Made by a program: the position numbers and the translations under genes. From positions 1-64,000 of the forward strand of contig NZ_JARGCS010000008.1 in the NCBI RefSeq assembly GCF_029193575.1: a stretch of DNA of 64,000 bases. The letters are read 5' to 3'. Positions 46,336-54,830 of this stretch are shown here, piece after piece. The notes beneath the pieces were generated by a model. It did not search any database, was not told the origin of the DNA, and saw only the letters and a list, made by a program, of their open reading frames with translations. Within the stretch, counting starts at the first letter, position 1, and the number at the start of each line of letters is the position of its first letter. The DNA is from Pseudomonas entomophila (GTDB lineage Bacteria > Pseudomonadota > Gammaproteobacteria > Pseudomonadales > Pseudomonadaceae).

Positions 46336-47301
46336 ATGGAAACCTCACTTTCCACTGCGGGAAACCTGCCTGAAAAGACAAGAATTCGTGCGCCCCTGGC
46401 ATTGAGTGGCCAGGACTTCAAATTGCTCAAGGTATTCAAGGCAGTGGTCGAGGCAGGAGGCTTCAGCGCGGCACAGAACGAATTGAATGTTGGGTTGGCC
46501 GCGATCAGTAAACAGATTTCCGATTTGGAAATTCGTATTGGCATGCGCCTGTGCAGCCGAGGGCGGGAAGGCTTCAGCCTGACCGAGGAAGGGCAACTGG
46601 TTTACCAGGCGTCGATTGAACTGTTCAATTCCGTGGACAACTTCCGCGACCGCATCAGTTGCGCGCAGAACGAACTGGTCGGGGAGCTGGGTATTGGCAC
46701 CATCGACAATACCATTGGGGATCAGGATTCGCCGTTGATCGGCGCAATTCAGCGCATTTCCACTGACCATCCAAAGGTTCGGGTGCGCCTGAGCGTGGCT
46801 CAACTGGATGAAGTCGAGCGGGGTGTGGTCGAGGGGCGTTTCATTGCCGGGATCGTGCCGGTGTACCAGCGTCGGGAAGAGTTCGATTACTTCGAGCTGT
46901 ACCAGGAACGTTCGGCGTTATATTGCGGTGCGGGCCATGAACTGTTTGCGGTGGCCGAATCGGATATTCAACTTGAGCGGTTGCGCGACTACAACTTCGT
47001 GCAACACCGATATGCCATGCACACGGCCAAGTGGAAGTTCTTCGACCCGGAAAACAACAGCACGTCTGCGACCCAGGTCGAGGCCGTGGCGATTCTGTTG
47101 CTGACTGGTAATTTCATCGGCTTCCTGCCGTGCCAGTATGCGGCGCCGCTGGTGCAGGCAGGTCGACTGCGCGGCATCCGCGCGGATGCGGTGGGGTTGG
47201 AGACGTCGTTTTGCCTGATCTTGCGGCATAACACACCGCGTAGTCCGTTGGTGAAGGTGTTCGCCCAGGCGATGGGGGTGGACCTGCGTCAGCCTGGTTG
47301 A
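46336..47301 (+). CDS. LysR-family transcriptional regulator (321 aa)
   Basis: A 27-residue N-terminal extension precedes the helix-turn-helix (LLKVFKAVVEAGGFSAAQNEL, VGLAAISKQISDLEIRIGMRL). The effector domain follows (GELGIGTIDNTIGDQDSPLIGAI near 115). It is read divergently from the lyase/ABC importer operon across about 240 bases and is its likely regulator. It has more AT-rich codons than most genes in the window, a common trait of regulators in high-GC pseudomonads and not by itself a sign of transfer. Confidence 0.9.
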   Translation: METSLSTAGNLPEKTRIRAPLALSGQDFKLLKVFKAVVEAGGFSAAQNELNVGLAAISKQISDLEIRIGMRLCSRGREGFSLTEEGQLVYQASIELFNSVDNFRDRISCAQNELVGELGIGTIDNTIGDQDSPLIGAIQRISTDHPKVRVRLSVAQLDEVERGVVEGRFIAGIVPVYQRREEFDYFELYQERSALYCGAGHELFAVAESDIQLERLRDYNFVQHRYAMHTAKWKFFDPENNSTSATQVEAVAILLLTGNFIGFLPCQYAAPLVQAGRLRGIRADAVGLETSFCLILRHNTPRSPLVKVFAQAMGVDLRQPG

Positions 47302-47316
47302 GTGGTGCGTGCCTGA

Positions 47317-47355
47317 GCCTGCCCTATCGCGGGGCAAACCCGCGATAGGGCAGGC
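47317..47355. repeat. REP palindrome with perfect 17-base arms
   Basis: Arms GCCTGCCCTATCGCGGG and its complement surround a five-base loop between the convergent LysR and ABC-ATPase genes. It can serve as a bidirectional terminator. Confidence 0.82.
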
Positions 47356-47371
47356 ACTGACAACCTCCAGC

Positions 47372-48157
47372 TCAATGCCCCACCAACTGCTCCAGCAGCC
47401 GCTGCTTGCACTGCTGCAACACCGGGCTACCCCGATCCCGCGGGTGCGCCAGCCCAATCGCCAGGTCCTCGCGCACCCGCCCTGGGTGCGCATCCATCAC
47501 GATCACCCGGTCGCCCAGGTACAGTGCTTCCTCGATGTCATGGGTCACCATCACCACCGTGCACCGCTCCCGCGCGCGGATGCGCTGCAACTCCTGTTGC
47601 AGGCGCACGCGGGTCAGTGCGTCGAGCGCTCCCAGCGGTTCGTCCAGCAGCAACACCTTGGGTTTGTTCACCAGCGCCCGGGCGATCGCCGCGCGCTGGG
47701 CCATGCCGCCAGAGAGCTGGTGCGGGTAGGCCTGCTCGAAACCGCGCAACCCCACCAGCGCGATGTGCTCGTCGACCAGGCGCTGCTTTTCGCCGGCCGG
47801 CAACGGGTGGTTCTTCAAGGCCAGGGCGATGTTCTGCTCCAGGGTCATCCAGGGAAATAGGCGATGGTCCTGGAACACGATGCCACGCTCCAGGCCAGGG
47901 CCGCGCACCGGCTGGCCATCGAGCAGGATCTGCCCCTGGTAGTCGGCATCCAGGCCGACGATCAGGCGCAGCAGGGTCGACTTGCCGCAGCCACTGGCGC
48001 CGAGGATGCTGACGAACTCGCCGGGGCGGATATCCAGGTCGATGCCTTGCAGCACTTGCAGGGTCTGGCCCTTGAGCCGGTAGGCCTTGCTCAGGCCGCG
48101 GATCTGCAAGGCGCCGGTGTGCACGGCGGACGGGGTGGTGTGGGCAATGGCATTCAT
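47372..48157 (-). CDS. Sulfonate/nitrate/taurine-type ABC transporter ATPase (261 aa)
   Basis: SsuB/TauB-like ATPase: Walker A GASGCGKST near 54-62, FQDHRLFPWMTLEQN, signature LSGGMAQRAAIARAL, Walker B VLLLDEPLGALD and switch VTHDIEEALYLGDRV. It would power a transporter formed by the two permeases encoded just upstream. The start MNAIAHT was chosen for an AAGG site nine bases before it. It is the last gene of its unit. Confidence 0.9.
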   Translation of the reverse strand: MNAIAHTTPSAVHTGALQIRGLSKAYRLKGQTLQVLQGIDLDIRPGEFVSILGASGCGKSTLLRLIVGLDADYQGQILLDGQPVRGPGLERGIVFQDHRLFPWMTLEQNIALALKNHPLPAGEKQRLVDEHIALVGLRGFEQAYPHQLSGGMAQRAAIARALVNKPKVLLLDEPLGALDALTRVRLQQELQRIRARERCTVVMVTHDIEEALYLGDRVIVMDAHPGRVREDLAIGLAHPRDRGSPVLQQCKQRLLEQLVGH

Positions 48158-48168
48158 GGTCGGGCCTT

Positions 48169-48924
48169 TCAGGAGGAGGTGCGCCAGCGCAGCAGGCGGC
48201 GGCAGAAGAGGGTGCACAGCCAGGTCATCAGGTAGCCGCACAGGCCGATGCACAGCACGCAGATGACGATCACCTCCATGCGCGCGCCGGCCTCGGCATT
48301 CATCATCAGGTTGCCCAGGCCCGCGCCGGAGGCCAGGAACAGCTCGCTGCCCACCGCCGTGACCCAGGCGAAGGCCAGCGCCTGCAACACGCCGGTGGCG
48401 ATGCTCGGCAGTGCCGCAGGCAGCAGCACCAGGCGCAGTCGCTGCCAGCGCCCGAGCATCAGCACCTGGCCGACCTCGCGATGGCGCCGCTCGACCTGGC
48501 GCAGGCCCTCGAAGGTGTTGAGCACCATCGGGTAGAGCGCGGCGAGGCTGACGATCAGCAGCTTGGCCGGTTCGCCATTGCCGAACCACAGGGCGATCAG
48601 CGGGATCCAGCCGAGCATCGGCACTTGGCGCAGCGCATGGAACAGCGGCGCCGCCAAGCGGTTGATCACTGGCGACAAGGCCATCGCCGCGCCCAGGGAG
48701 ATGCCGCCGAGGATGCCCAGGGCCAGGCCCGTGCTGGTGCGCGCCAGGCTCGCCAGCAGGTTGACCAGCAGTTCGCCGTTGCCCAGCAGTTCCAGCAGCG
48801 TCGCGCCGATGGTCGACAGCGGCACGAAGGCGTAGGCGCCAGCGGCATCCTGGCGCGAGGCGTATTCCCAGGCGCCGACCAGCAGCAGCGGCAGCAGCAG
48901 GCCACGGGTTTTGCTCAGGTTCAT
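48169..48924 (-). CDS. Sulfonate/nitrate-type ABC transporter permease (251 aa)
   Basis: SsuC/TauC-like permease with about six hydrophobic segments and the coupling loop VMLNTFEGLRQVERRHREVGQVLMLGRWQRLRL (read in parts) near 135-167. The ATG preceded by GAGGAGG was chosen over a GTG two codons earlier. It is the second permease of the unit, ten bases after the first; heterodimeric channels occur in this family but are less usual than homodimers. Confidence 0.88.
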   Translation of the reverse strand: MNLSKTRGLLLPLLLVGAWEYASRQDAAGAYAFVPLSTIGATLLELLGNGELLVNLLASLARTSTGLALGILGGISLGAAMALSPVINRLAAPLFHALRQVPMLGWIPLIALWFGNGEPAKLLIVSLAALYPMVLNTFEGLRQVERRHREVGQVLMLGRWQRLRLVLLPAALPSIATGVLQALAFAWVTAVGSELFLASGAGLGNLMMNAEAGARMEVIVICVLCIGLCGYLMTWLCTLFCRRLLRWRTSS

Positions 48925-48934
48925 CGCCACCTCC

Positions 48935-49690
48935 TCAACGCCGCTGCCAGGCGGACAGGCGCCGCTCCACGCGGCGCAGGGAAAAGTCCAGGGCGAAGCC
49001 GATCACCCCGGTGACCACCACGCCGACCATCACCACGTCGATGCGCAGCATCTGCCGACCCATTTCGATCATCTGCCCCAGGCCGCTGTCGGCGGCCAGC
49101 AGCTCGCTGGCCACCAGCACCACCCAGGCGCGGGTCAATGCCACGCGCACGCCGGTGACGATCGCCGGCACTGCGGCGGGCAGGGCGATGCGCGCGGCTA
49201 CGGTCGGCCAGCCGAGGCGGTACACGGCGGCGACCTCGAAGTGGCTGCGCGGGATTGCGCGGATGCCTTCGCCGGTGGCCAGGGCCACGGGAAAGAACGC
49301 GGTCTTGGCGACGATGACGATCTTGAAGGTCTCGTCGATGCCGAACAGCAGCACGAACATCGGGATCAGGGCGATGCTGGGGATCTGCCGCAGGGTATGG
49401 AACAGCGGCGCGCAATAGGCCTCGACGGTTTTCGACAGGGCCATGGCGGTGCCGAACAGCAGGCCGCCCAGGGCGCCGGCGGCGAAGCCCAGGGCCAGGC
49501 GGGTGAGGCTGCCGGCGAGGTGCTCCTGGAGTTCGCCGCTGGCCAACAGGTCGGTGAAGCTACGCCAGACCTCGACCGGCGGCACCAGCAGGTTGGCGGG
49601 AAACAGGCCGGCGGCGGCGACCGCCGCCCACAGGGCCAGCAGGGCCAGGGGTGAAATCAGCCAGGGTACGGAGGAGAGCAGGGCACGCAT
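48935..49690 (-). CDS. Sulfonate/nitrate-type ABC transporter permease (251 aa)
   Basis: SsuC-like permease: N-terminal helix LISPLALLALWAAVAAAGLF, then LFHTLRQIPSIALIPMFVLLFGIDETFKI near 95-124 and the coupling loop TGEGIRAIPRSHFEVAAVYRLG. It is the first gene of the unit; no periplasmic binding protein gene lies on either side. The transporter must use a binding protein encoded elsewhere. The substrate is unknown within the sulfonate, nitrate and thiamine-precursor range. Confidence 0.88.
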   Translation of the reverse strand: MRALLSSVPWLISPLALLALWAAVAAAGLFPANLLVPPVEVWRSFTDLLASGELQEHLAGSLTRLALGFAAGALGGLLFGTAMALSKTVEAYCAPLFHTLRQIPSIALIPMFVLLFGIDETFKIVIVAKTAFFPVALATGEGIRAIPRSHFEVAAVYRLGWPTVAARIALPAAVPAIVTGVRVALTRAWVVLVASELLAADSGLGQMIEMGRQMLRIDVVMVGVVVTGVIGFALDFSLRRVERRLSAWQRR

Positions 49691-49831
49691 GGTTGGCCTT
49701 GGGGCGGCGAAGAGTGCGAGGGGTATCGCAAGAGCTGTGCCAGCGGGGCGGGGCCTGGTTTTCGGTGGGTTGGCGGGCGGGGTGGTGGTGGGGCAGCAAT
49801 GGGGTGTTGCTGTGGCAGCAGTGGATCAGCA

Positions 49832-49866
49832 GCGGCCCCATCGCGGGGCCAGCCCACTGCTACAAG
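49832..49866. repeat. REP-type element
   Basis: CCCCATCGCGGGGCCAGCCCACTGCTACA is a diverged REP copy between the permease and the second PvdM-type gene. Confidence 0.6.
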
Positions 49867-49887
49867 GACCGCGTCGAACGCATGGCT

Positions 49888-51243
49888 TCAATGGTCGAGG
49901 GCGGCCACCGGCTTGGCCGATTTCTGCACCTGCTCCCACACCCGCAGGAAGTTCCCCGCCCAGAGTTTGGCGATATCGGTCTCGCTGTACCCTCGGCTGA
50001 GCAACTCGGCGGTGACGTTGCGGATCTCGCCGACATCCTTCCAGCCGTCCAGCCCGCCGCCGTCGTTGAAGTCCGAGCTGATGCCCACGTGGTCGATGCC
50101 GACCTTGCGCACGGTGTAGTCGATGGCATCGGCCAGGTCCTTGACCCCAGGCTTGGGCTCCTGCTCGAGGATCGCGTACAGCTGCCCGGCGTACTCGCCG
50201 AAGCGCGCCTCGGGCCAGGCGGCGATGATCGCATCGCCCGGCATCAGCGCGTTGGTCAGGTTGCCGTTCAACGGTTGCAGGCCGAACTGCGCGCGCAGCG
50301 CGTCGAGCTTGTCCAGGGTCGGCTTGCTCAGCGGCTTGAGGTACTGGCCGAAGCCGACCACCTGGATGACGCCGCCGCTGTCCTTGATCAGCTTCATTTC
50401 CTTGTCGCTGAGGTTGCGCGGGATGTCGACGAAGGCGCGCGGCGCCGAGTGCGAGGCGACCATCGGCGTGCGGCTCAGGCGCGCGACGTCTTCCAGCGCC
50501 AGGGTGGACATCTGCGAGACGTCGATGATCACGCCCAGGTCGTTGAGCCGCGCTACGGCCTGTTCACCCAGTGGCGACAGGCCGTCGAGGGCGTCGGCGG
50601 TGTCGTTGAAGAATGGCAGCGGGCGCGAGGAGTCGGCCCAGTCGTTGTTGCCGGTATAGCTGAAACCGAACATGCGCATGCCGCGCGCCGTCCAGCGGTC
50701 GAGCTGCGACAGATCGTGGCCCAGCGGGTAGGCGTTGAGCATGCTGATGAAGATGGCGAACTTGCCTTCGGCGTGCAGGCGGCGGAAATCATCGGGGGTG
50801 TAGGCGATGCCGACCTGGTTGGGGAAGTCGCGCAGCATGCCCTGGATGATCTGGTAGCGCGCCTCCTGTTCGTGCCGGGCGGCGTCGACGAAGCCGGGCG
50901 TTGGGCGGTGCGGGGCGTTGGGGCCATTCCAGATTTCCGGCCAGCCGAAGATGGTCAGGGCCGCGCCCGACAGGCGCCCACGGCCGACCTTGGCCAGGTC
51001 GAACTGGCCGAAGCCGTCGCGGTCGACTTCGTTGCCCTCGTTGCCGAAGGTCAGCGGCACGGTGATGTGGCTGTCGAACGACAGCATGTGCTCGTGCAAG
51101 CGGTTGGCCTGTTCGACGATCCGTGGCGGGTACCCGGGGGCCTTGTCCCAGTGCAGGTAGGCCGCGGCGCCGGCGCCCACGGCGAGCGCCAGGGCTAGGG
51201 GCAGGCCGATGTACAGGGCTTTGCGGGGGCGGGTCTTGGTCAT
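49888..51243 (-). CDS. PvdM paralogue, membrane-dipeptidase family (451 aa)
   Basis: Closely related along its whole length to PvdM in this window: same N-terminal hydrophobic segment (ALYIGLPLALALAVGAGAAA), the same motifs (FDSHIT, ASHSAPRAFVDIPRNLSD, IDHVGISSDFNDGGGLDGW) and almost the same length. It is predicted to be periplasmic or membrane-anchored. Like PvdM it probably binds metal and acts on a small amide or peptide, possibly a siderophore intermediate. A TAAAC-N16-CGT element upstream suggests PvdS control. The start MTKTRPRK was chosen for a GAG six bases before it; an ATG two codons earlier is possible. Confidence 0.9.
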   Translation of the reverse strand: MTKTRPRKALYIGLPLALALAVGAGAAAYLHWDKAPGYPPRIVEQANRLHEHMLSFDSHITVPLTFGNEGNEVDRDGFGQFDLAKVGRGRLSGAALTIFGWPEIWNGPNAPHRPTPGFVDAARHEQEARYQIIQGMLRDFPNQVGIAYTPDDFRRLHAEGKFAIFISMLNAYPLGHDLSQLDRWTARGMRMFGFSYTGNNDWADSSRPLPFFNDTADALDGLSPLGEQAVARLNDLGVIIDVSQMSTLALEDVARLSRTPMVASHSAPRAFVDIPRNLSDKEMKLIKDSGGVIQVVGFGQYLKPLSKPTLDKLDALRAQFGLQPLNGNLTNALMPGDAIIAAWPEARFGEYAGQLYAILEQEPKPGVKDLADAIDYTVRKVGIDHVGISSDFNDGGGLDGWKDVGEIRNVTAELLSRGYSETDIAKLWAGNFLRVWEQVQKSAKPVAALDH

Positions 51244-51277
51244 TGCCATCTCGTTGCGGGGCTCGGGTATCTGGAGT

Positions 51278-51301
51278 ACGAACGAGGGGGTGGGAAGTTT
51301 A
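51278..51301 (-). promoter_or_regulatory. Near-consensus PvdS box upstream of the PvdM paralogue
   Basis: Minus-strand TAAAC, exactly 16 bases, CGT: one mismatch from the four exact boxes in the window, at a similar distance (35-58 bases) from the start. It suggests iron-starvation control of the paralogue. Confidence 0.6.
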
Positions 51302-51425
51302 CCGACAGTGGCTGCGTGCGCCCGCTGGCACAGGGGCGGCGAGGGCTGTGGTTGGCGCTCAAGATCGGGGCTTTGCGGCCGATACAAGGGGCACCACAGG
51401 TCCAGGGACAGTCAGGTAGACGAAC

Positions 51426-51866
51426 ATGGTAGGAATCACAGGCGTCAACATCGCGCAATCAGCCTCGCGCAATGCCGCGTTGAAGATCGCGGATCAGGCC
51501 AACGAGGCCGCGAAGGCTGAGCAGGTCGAGAACGAAGACAAGGACAACCAGGTCGATTTCGCAGGCCTGCAAGCCAACAAGAGCGACAAGGCTGAAGACC
51601 AGGGCAGTAGCGAGCCTGCGCACATCAAGCAACTGCGCGACATGATCAAGAAGATGCAGGAGCAGTTGGCCGAGCAGCAGAAGCAACTGGCCCAACTGGC
51701 GGCGAGCAAAATGGACGAGTCCGCCAAGCTGGCAGCGATCAGCACCAAGAACGCCGTCATCGCGACCCTCAACGGCCAGATCCAGGCCGCCACCGCGCAA
51801 TTGCTCCAGGCCCTGAGCAAGACCGGCGGCAGCAGCGCCGGTGGTGTGATCAGCACCCAGGCCTGA
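51426..51866 (+). CDS. FlxA-like coiled-coil protein (146 aa)
   Basis: A small hydrophilic protein with an Ala/Glu/Lys-rich N-terminal half, a strong coiled coil (KQLRDMIKKMQEQLAEQQKQ, about 68-87) and a Ser/Gly-rich tail. The heptad pattern and spacing match the FlxA-like family, whose function is not established. There is no signal peptide or membrane segment. It stands alone, divergent from the PvdM paralogue. Confidence 0.72.
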   Translation: MVGITGVNIAQSASRNAALKIADQANEAAKAEQVENEDKDNQVDFAGLQANKSDKAEDQGSSEPAHIKQLRDMIKKMQEQLAEQQKQLAQLAASKMDESAKLAAISTKNAVIATLNGQIQAATAQLLQALSKTGGSSAGGVISTQA

Positions 51867-51910
51867 GGCCTGGGTTCATCACTCGGTTGCGCGCACCCCG
51901 CGCGCCACCG

Positions 51911-52837
51911 TCACTCCGAGGCGACGCGCGCGCCTTTCTGGCGTTCGACCTTGTATTGCATGGCCACCGCGGGCGCCGGTTTGGCGCTGCCGGTTTCCAG
52001 CCACTGGCGCATGCGGCTGGCATCGGCGAAGTGGGTGTACTTGCCGAAGGCGTCGAGGATCACCATCGCCACCGGGCGGTTGTCCATCTTGGTCAGCAGC
52101 ACCAGGCAGTGGCCAGCCTCATTGGTGAAGCCGGTCTTGGTCAGCTTGATGTCCCAGTTGCTCTTGTTGACCAGGTGGTCGGTGTTACGAAAACCCAGGG
52201 TGTAGTTGGGCTTGCGGAAGGCCACGGTCTTTTCGGCAGTGGTCGACAGTTCGCTCAATTGCGGGTACTTGCGCGAAGCCATCAGCAGCTTGGCCAGGTC
52301 CTGGGCGGTGGAGACGTTCTGCGTCGACAGCCCGGTGGGCTCGACGTAGCGCGTGTGGCTCATGCCCAGGCTGCGCGCCTTGGCGTTCATCGCCTTGATG
52401 AACGCGCCATAGCCGCCCGGATAGTGGTTGGCCAGGGTGTTGGCGGCGCGGTTCTCCGAAGACATCAGGGTGATCAGCAGGGTCTCGCGGCGGTTGAGCT
52501 CACTGCCCAGGCGCACGCGCGAATACACGCCCTTCATCTCCGGGTTGTTGGCGATGGTCATGGTGAGCATCTCGTCCATCGGCAGCTTGGCGTCGAGCAC
52601 CACCATGGCGGTCATCAGCTTGGTCACCGAAGCGATCGGGCGCACGCGGTCGGCGTGGTAGGCATACAGTTCCTGGTTGGTGTTCAGGTCGATCAACAAG
52701 GCGCTGCCGGAAGCCAGGTGCAGCTTGGACGGGTCGCGTTGCGCCGAGGCCGGGGGTTGTGCAGCAGCGGTCGACGGGAGAATGGCAGTTCCTGTGAGCG
52801 CCAGCAGCAGGCTGAGGATGGACAGGGGAGTTTTCAC
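51911..52837 (-). CDS. pbpG: D-alanyl-D-alanine endopeptidase, PBP7 type (308 aa)
   Basis: Low-molecular-mass penicillin-binding protein: signal peptide at about 1-25 ([20 protein letters not shown]), then the three catalytic motifs S-x-x-K (SVTK near 69), S-x-N (SEN near 128) and KTG (near 235). It cleaves D-Ala-meso-diaminopimelate cross-links in the periplasm. No ATG fits; a GTG (GTGAAAACTCCC) gives the expected signal peptide. A second GTG four codons earlier is possible. Confidence 0.9.
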   Translation of the reverse strand: MKTPLSILSLLLALTGTAILPSTAAAQPPASAQRDPSKLHLASGSALLIDLNTNQELYAYHADRVRPIASVTKLMTAMVVLDAKLPMDEMLTMTIANNPEMKGVYSRVRLGSELNRRETLLITLMSSENRAANTLANHYPGGYGAFIKAMNAKARSLGMSHTRYVEPTGLSTQNVSTAQDLAKLLMASRKYPQLSELSTTAEKTVAFRKPNYTLGFRNTDHLVNKSNWDIKLTKTGFTNEAGHCLVLLTKMDNRPVAMVILDAFGKYTHFADASRMRQWLETGSAKPAPAVAMQYKVERQKGARVASE

Positions 52838-53146
52838 GTTGAGGCTCACTAATAGTTGGTATGTCGTTGGCTGTGCAAGGGTTTCCCCCAGAAAACCGCT
52901 GCATTGTGGAGTATGGTCGATGTGCTGTCGATTGCTCGTTGGCAGCGGTTGGTGAAATGAAAAAACCTTCATGCTGGAACGGTTCTTTGGCGCTTTCCCG
53001 ACGAATGACGAGCGTACCGCACGGTGCATGAGCTGAAGCGCCGGGCTTGCGTTGCGAGCACGTCGGTCCAGGCAAAAAAATGCCCACCGGAAGGTGGGCG
53101 CAAGGGGGAGCTTTAGGAGCAAACGCACAACACAGATTCGGGGGTG
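52838..53146. other. Intergenic region with one terminator
   Basis: The only supported element is the terminator at 53074-53099. The left part should hold the minus-strand promoter of the PBP7 gene. No gene is supported. Confidence 0.5.
53074..53099 (-). terminator. Rho-independent terminator of the 61-residue gene
   Basis: On the minus strand GCCCACC-TTCC-GGTGGGC forms a strong stem followed by ATTTTTTT, about 48 bases after the stop at 53147. Confidence 0.85.
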
Positions 53147-53332
53147 TCAGGCCAACAGGCTCATGCCTTGCAGGCGCTCAGCCAGGGCTTGGGCCGTGGC
53201 GCGGGAGGGCAACGGGCCGCTCACGGTTTCGCCATTACGCATCAGGTACCAACAGGCCAGGATGCCCTGGTCGCGCAAGGTAGCAGGGACGGCGCTGCCG
53301 ATGACGGACATGATCTGAACGGTAGTGGCCAT
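53147..53332 (-). CDS. Small conserved-type protein of unknown function (61 aa)
   Basis: A near-perfect ribosome site (AGGAGGT) lies six bases before the ATG. The product MATTVQIMSV... contains LRDQGILACWYLMRNGE and ATAQALAERLQG, with no signal peptide. The strong ribosome site plus a clean terminator make a real gene likely. Function unknown. Confidence 0.72.
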   Translation of the reverse strand: MATTVQIMSVIGSAVPATLRDQGILACWYLMRNGETVSGPLPSRATAQALAERLQGMSLLA

Positions 53333-53436
53333 GTTGGACCTCCTGTGAAACATGGCCCCACCTTACGCAGCCGCTCACGGACTTTGAAATCAACTTGCTC
53401 GATAGTGCTCATTAGTTTTTTCAACAGTAGCTGTCG

Positions 53437-53775
53437 TCACCATCGCGGCGGCCCGTAGTACACCGGGGGCGGCCCATAGTAGCGGCGGTACACCGGGGGC
53501 GGTGCCGGCACGTAGCGCTCGACCACGTAGGGCTGGTAGTAGACCGGTGGCGGTGGCGCTTGCACGTAAACCGGGGGTGGCGGGTAGTAGGCCGGCTGGC
53601 GTTCGACGTACACGGTGCGGTCATGGCCACCGGAGACTGCCGCCCCGACCACGGCGCCAACCACCGCTGCGCCGAGCACAGGGCCTGGGCCCCAACCACC
53701 GCCATGCGCGGCTGCCTGCCCGCTGACGGCCAGGGCGCCGACCAGCAGGGCGATTCCGGGGATGAGACGGTTCAT
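53437..53775 (-). CDS. Pro/Tyr-rich exported protein (112 aa)
   Basis: Signal peptide at residues 1-23 (MNRLIPGIALLVGALAVSG...AAA), then a glycine-zipper-like stretch GPVLGAAVVGAVVGAAVSGG that may insert in a membrane. The C-terminal half is a low-complexity repeat of PPPVYY/PPPVYV units. It resembles small YXWGXW-like or glycine-zipper envelope proteins of pseudomonads; function unknown. GAGGA lies upstream of MNRL; an ATG seven codons earlier would break the signal peptide. Confidence 0.75.
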   Translation of the reverse strand: MNRLIPGIALLVGALAVSGQAAAHGGGWGPGPVLGAAVVGAVVGAAVSGGHDRTVYVERQPAYYPPPPVYVQAPPPPVYYQPYVVERYVPAPPPVYRRYYGPPPVYYGPPRW

Positions 53776-53936
53776 GAAAGAATCCTCGCAAGGCAAGACC
53801 CCACACTGGGGCTTACCACTATGACCACGAAAACCTGCAAGTCAGCACAGGGGCAAGGTAAAGGTTGTGTAAGGGTCGACTGACGGTCTCTGGTACGCTG
53901 GGTAAATCGATTCAGTCAACGATCAAGGAGCAGGCG

Positions 53937-54758
53937 ATGAGCATTGCACCGAGCCGGGACACCGTGCTGTGCATTTCCCTGGCAGGGCGCCCCGGCACGT
54001 TCGGGGTGCGCTTTCACAACCACCTCTACCGACAGCTGGGCCTGGACTACTACTACAAGGCCATGACCACCCGTGACCTGCCGGCGGCCGTGGCCGGTAT
54101 CCGTGCGCTGGGGGTTCGTGGCTGTGGCGTGTCGATGCCGTACAAGGAGGCCTGCTTGGCGCTGGTGGACGAAGTCGATGCGTCCGCCGCGGCCATCGAT
54201 TCGGTGAACACCCTGGTCAACACCGACGGTCACCTCAAGGCCTACAACACCGACTACCTGGCGGTGCGCCAGCTACTCGCCGAGCACCGGGTCGACCCCG
54301 GCACCGCGTTCGCGTTGCGTGGCAGTGGCGGGATGGCCAAGGCGGTGGCCAGCGCGCTGCGTGACGCCGGGTTTGCCGAAGGCATTATCGTCGCGCGCAA
54401 TGAGCAGGCCGGGCGGCAATTGGCGGATGTGTGTGGTTATCGTTGGCAGGCGAAGTTGGGGGATATCTGCCCGCCGATGTTGGTCAACGTGACGCCAATC
54501 GGCATGGCTGGCGGGCCAGAGGCGGATGAGTTGGCCTTCTCGGAAACGGCCATCGCCGCCGCCGAGCGGGTGTTCGACGTGGTCGCCATGCCCGCGCGCA
54601 CACCGCTGATTCGCCGTGCCGAGGCGCTGGGCAAGCCGGTGATCACCGGGTTGGAGGTGATTGCCTTGCAGGCGCTGGAGCAGTTCGTGCTGTACACCGG
54701 CGTACGCCCAACGGCCGAGCAGGTGGACGCTGCGGTAGCGTTCGCCCGCGAGGGGTGA
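53937..54758 (+). CDS. Shikimate-dehydrogenase-like protein (273 aa)
   Basis: An AroE-fold NAD(P)-binding protein: GVSMPYKEACLALVDEVD near 86-103 has the catalytic Lys, and NTDGHLKAYNTDYLAV near 120-135 has the conserved N and D. The coenzyme loop is changed (RGSGGMAKAVASAL instead of GAGGAA). The N-terminal S-x-S shikimate-hydroxyl-binding motif is absent (CISLAGRPGTFGVRF). It therefore belongs with the shikimate-dehydrogenase-like group (HI0607/SdhL type) rather than housekeeping AroE. The substrate may be a quinate or other polyol. AAGGAG lies seven bases before the ATG. Confidence 0.87.
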   Translation: MSIAPSRDTVLCISLAGRPGTFGVRFHNHLYRQLGLDYYYKAMTTRDLPAAVAGIRALGVRGCGVSMPYKEACLALVDEVDASAAAIDSVNTLVNTDGHLKAYNTDYLAVRQLLAEHRVDPGTAFALRGSGGMAKAVASALRDAGFAEGIIVARNEQAGRQLADVCGYRWQAKLGDICPPMLVNVTPIGMAGGPEADELAFSETAIAAAERVFDVVAMPARTPLIRRAEALGKPVITGLEVIALQALEQFVLYTGVRPTAEQVDAAVAFAREG

Positions 54759-54764
54759 TGGGGT

Positions 54765-54812
54765 CATTGCGTGGCAAACCCGTTCCCGCAGGAGCGGGCT
54801 TGCCCCGCGATG
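54765..54812. repeat. REP palindrome
   Basis: CATTGCGTGGCAAACCCG and CGGGCTTGCCCCGCGATG form an imperfect inverted pair between two convergent genes. Confidence 0.72.
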
Positions 54813-54830
54813 AGGGCTAGTCAGGCACCC

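Noticed and set aside
46164..46544. A minus-strand open frame of 126 codons across the LysR start
   Set aside because: It overlaps the well-supported helix-turn-helix coding region on the other strand and has no family resemblance.
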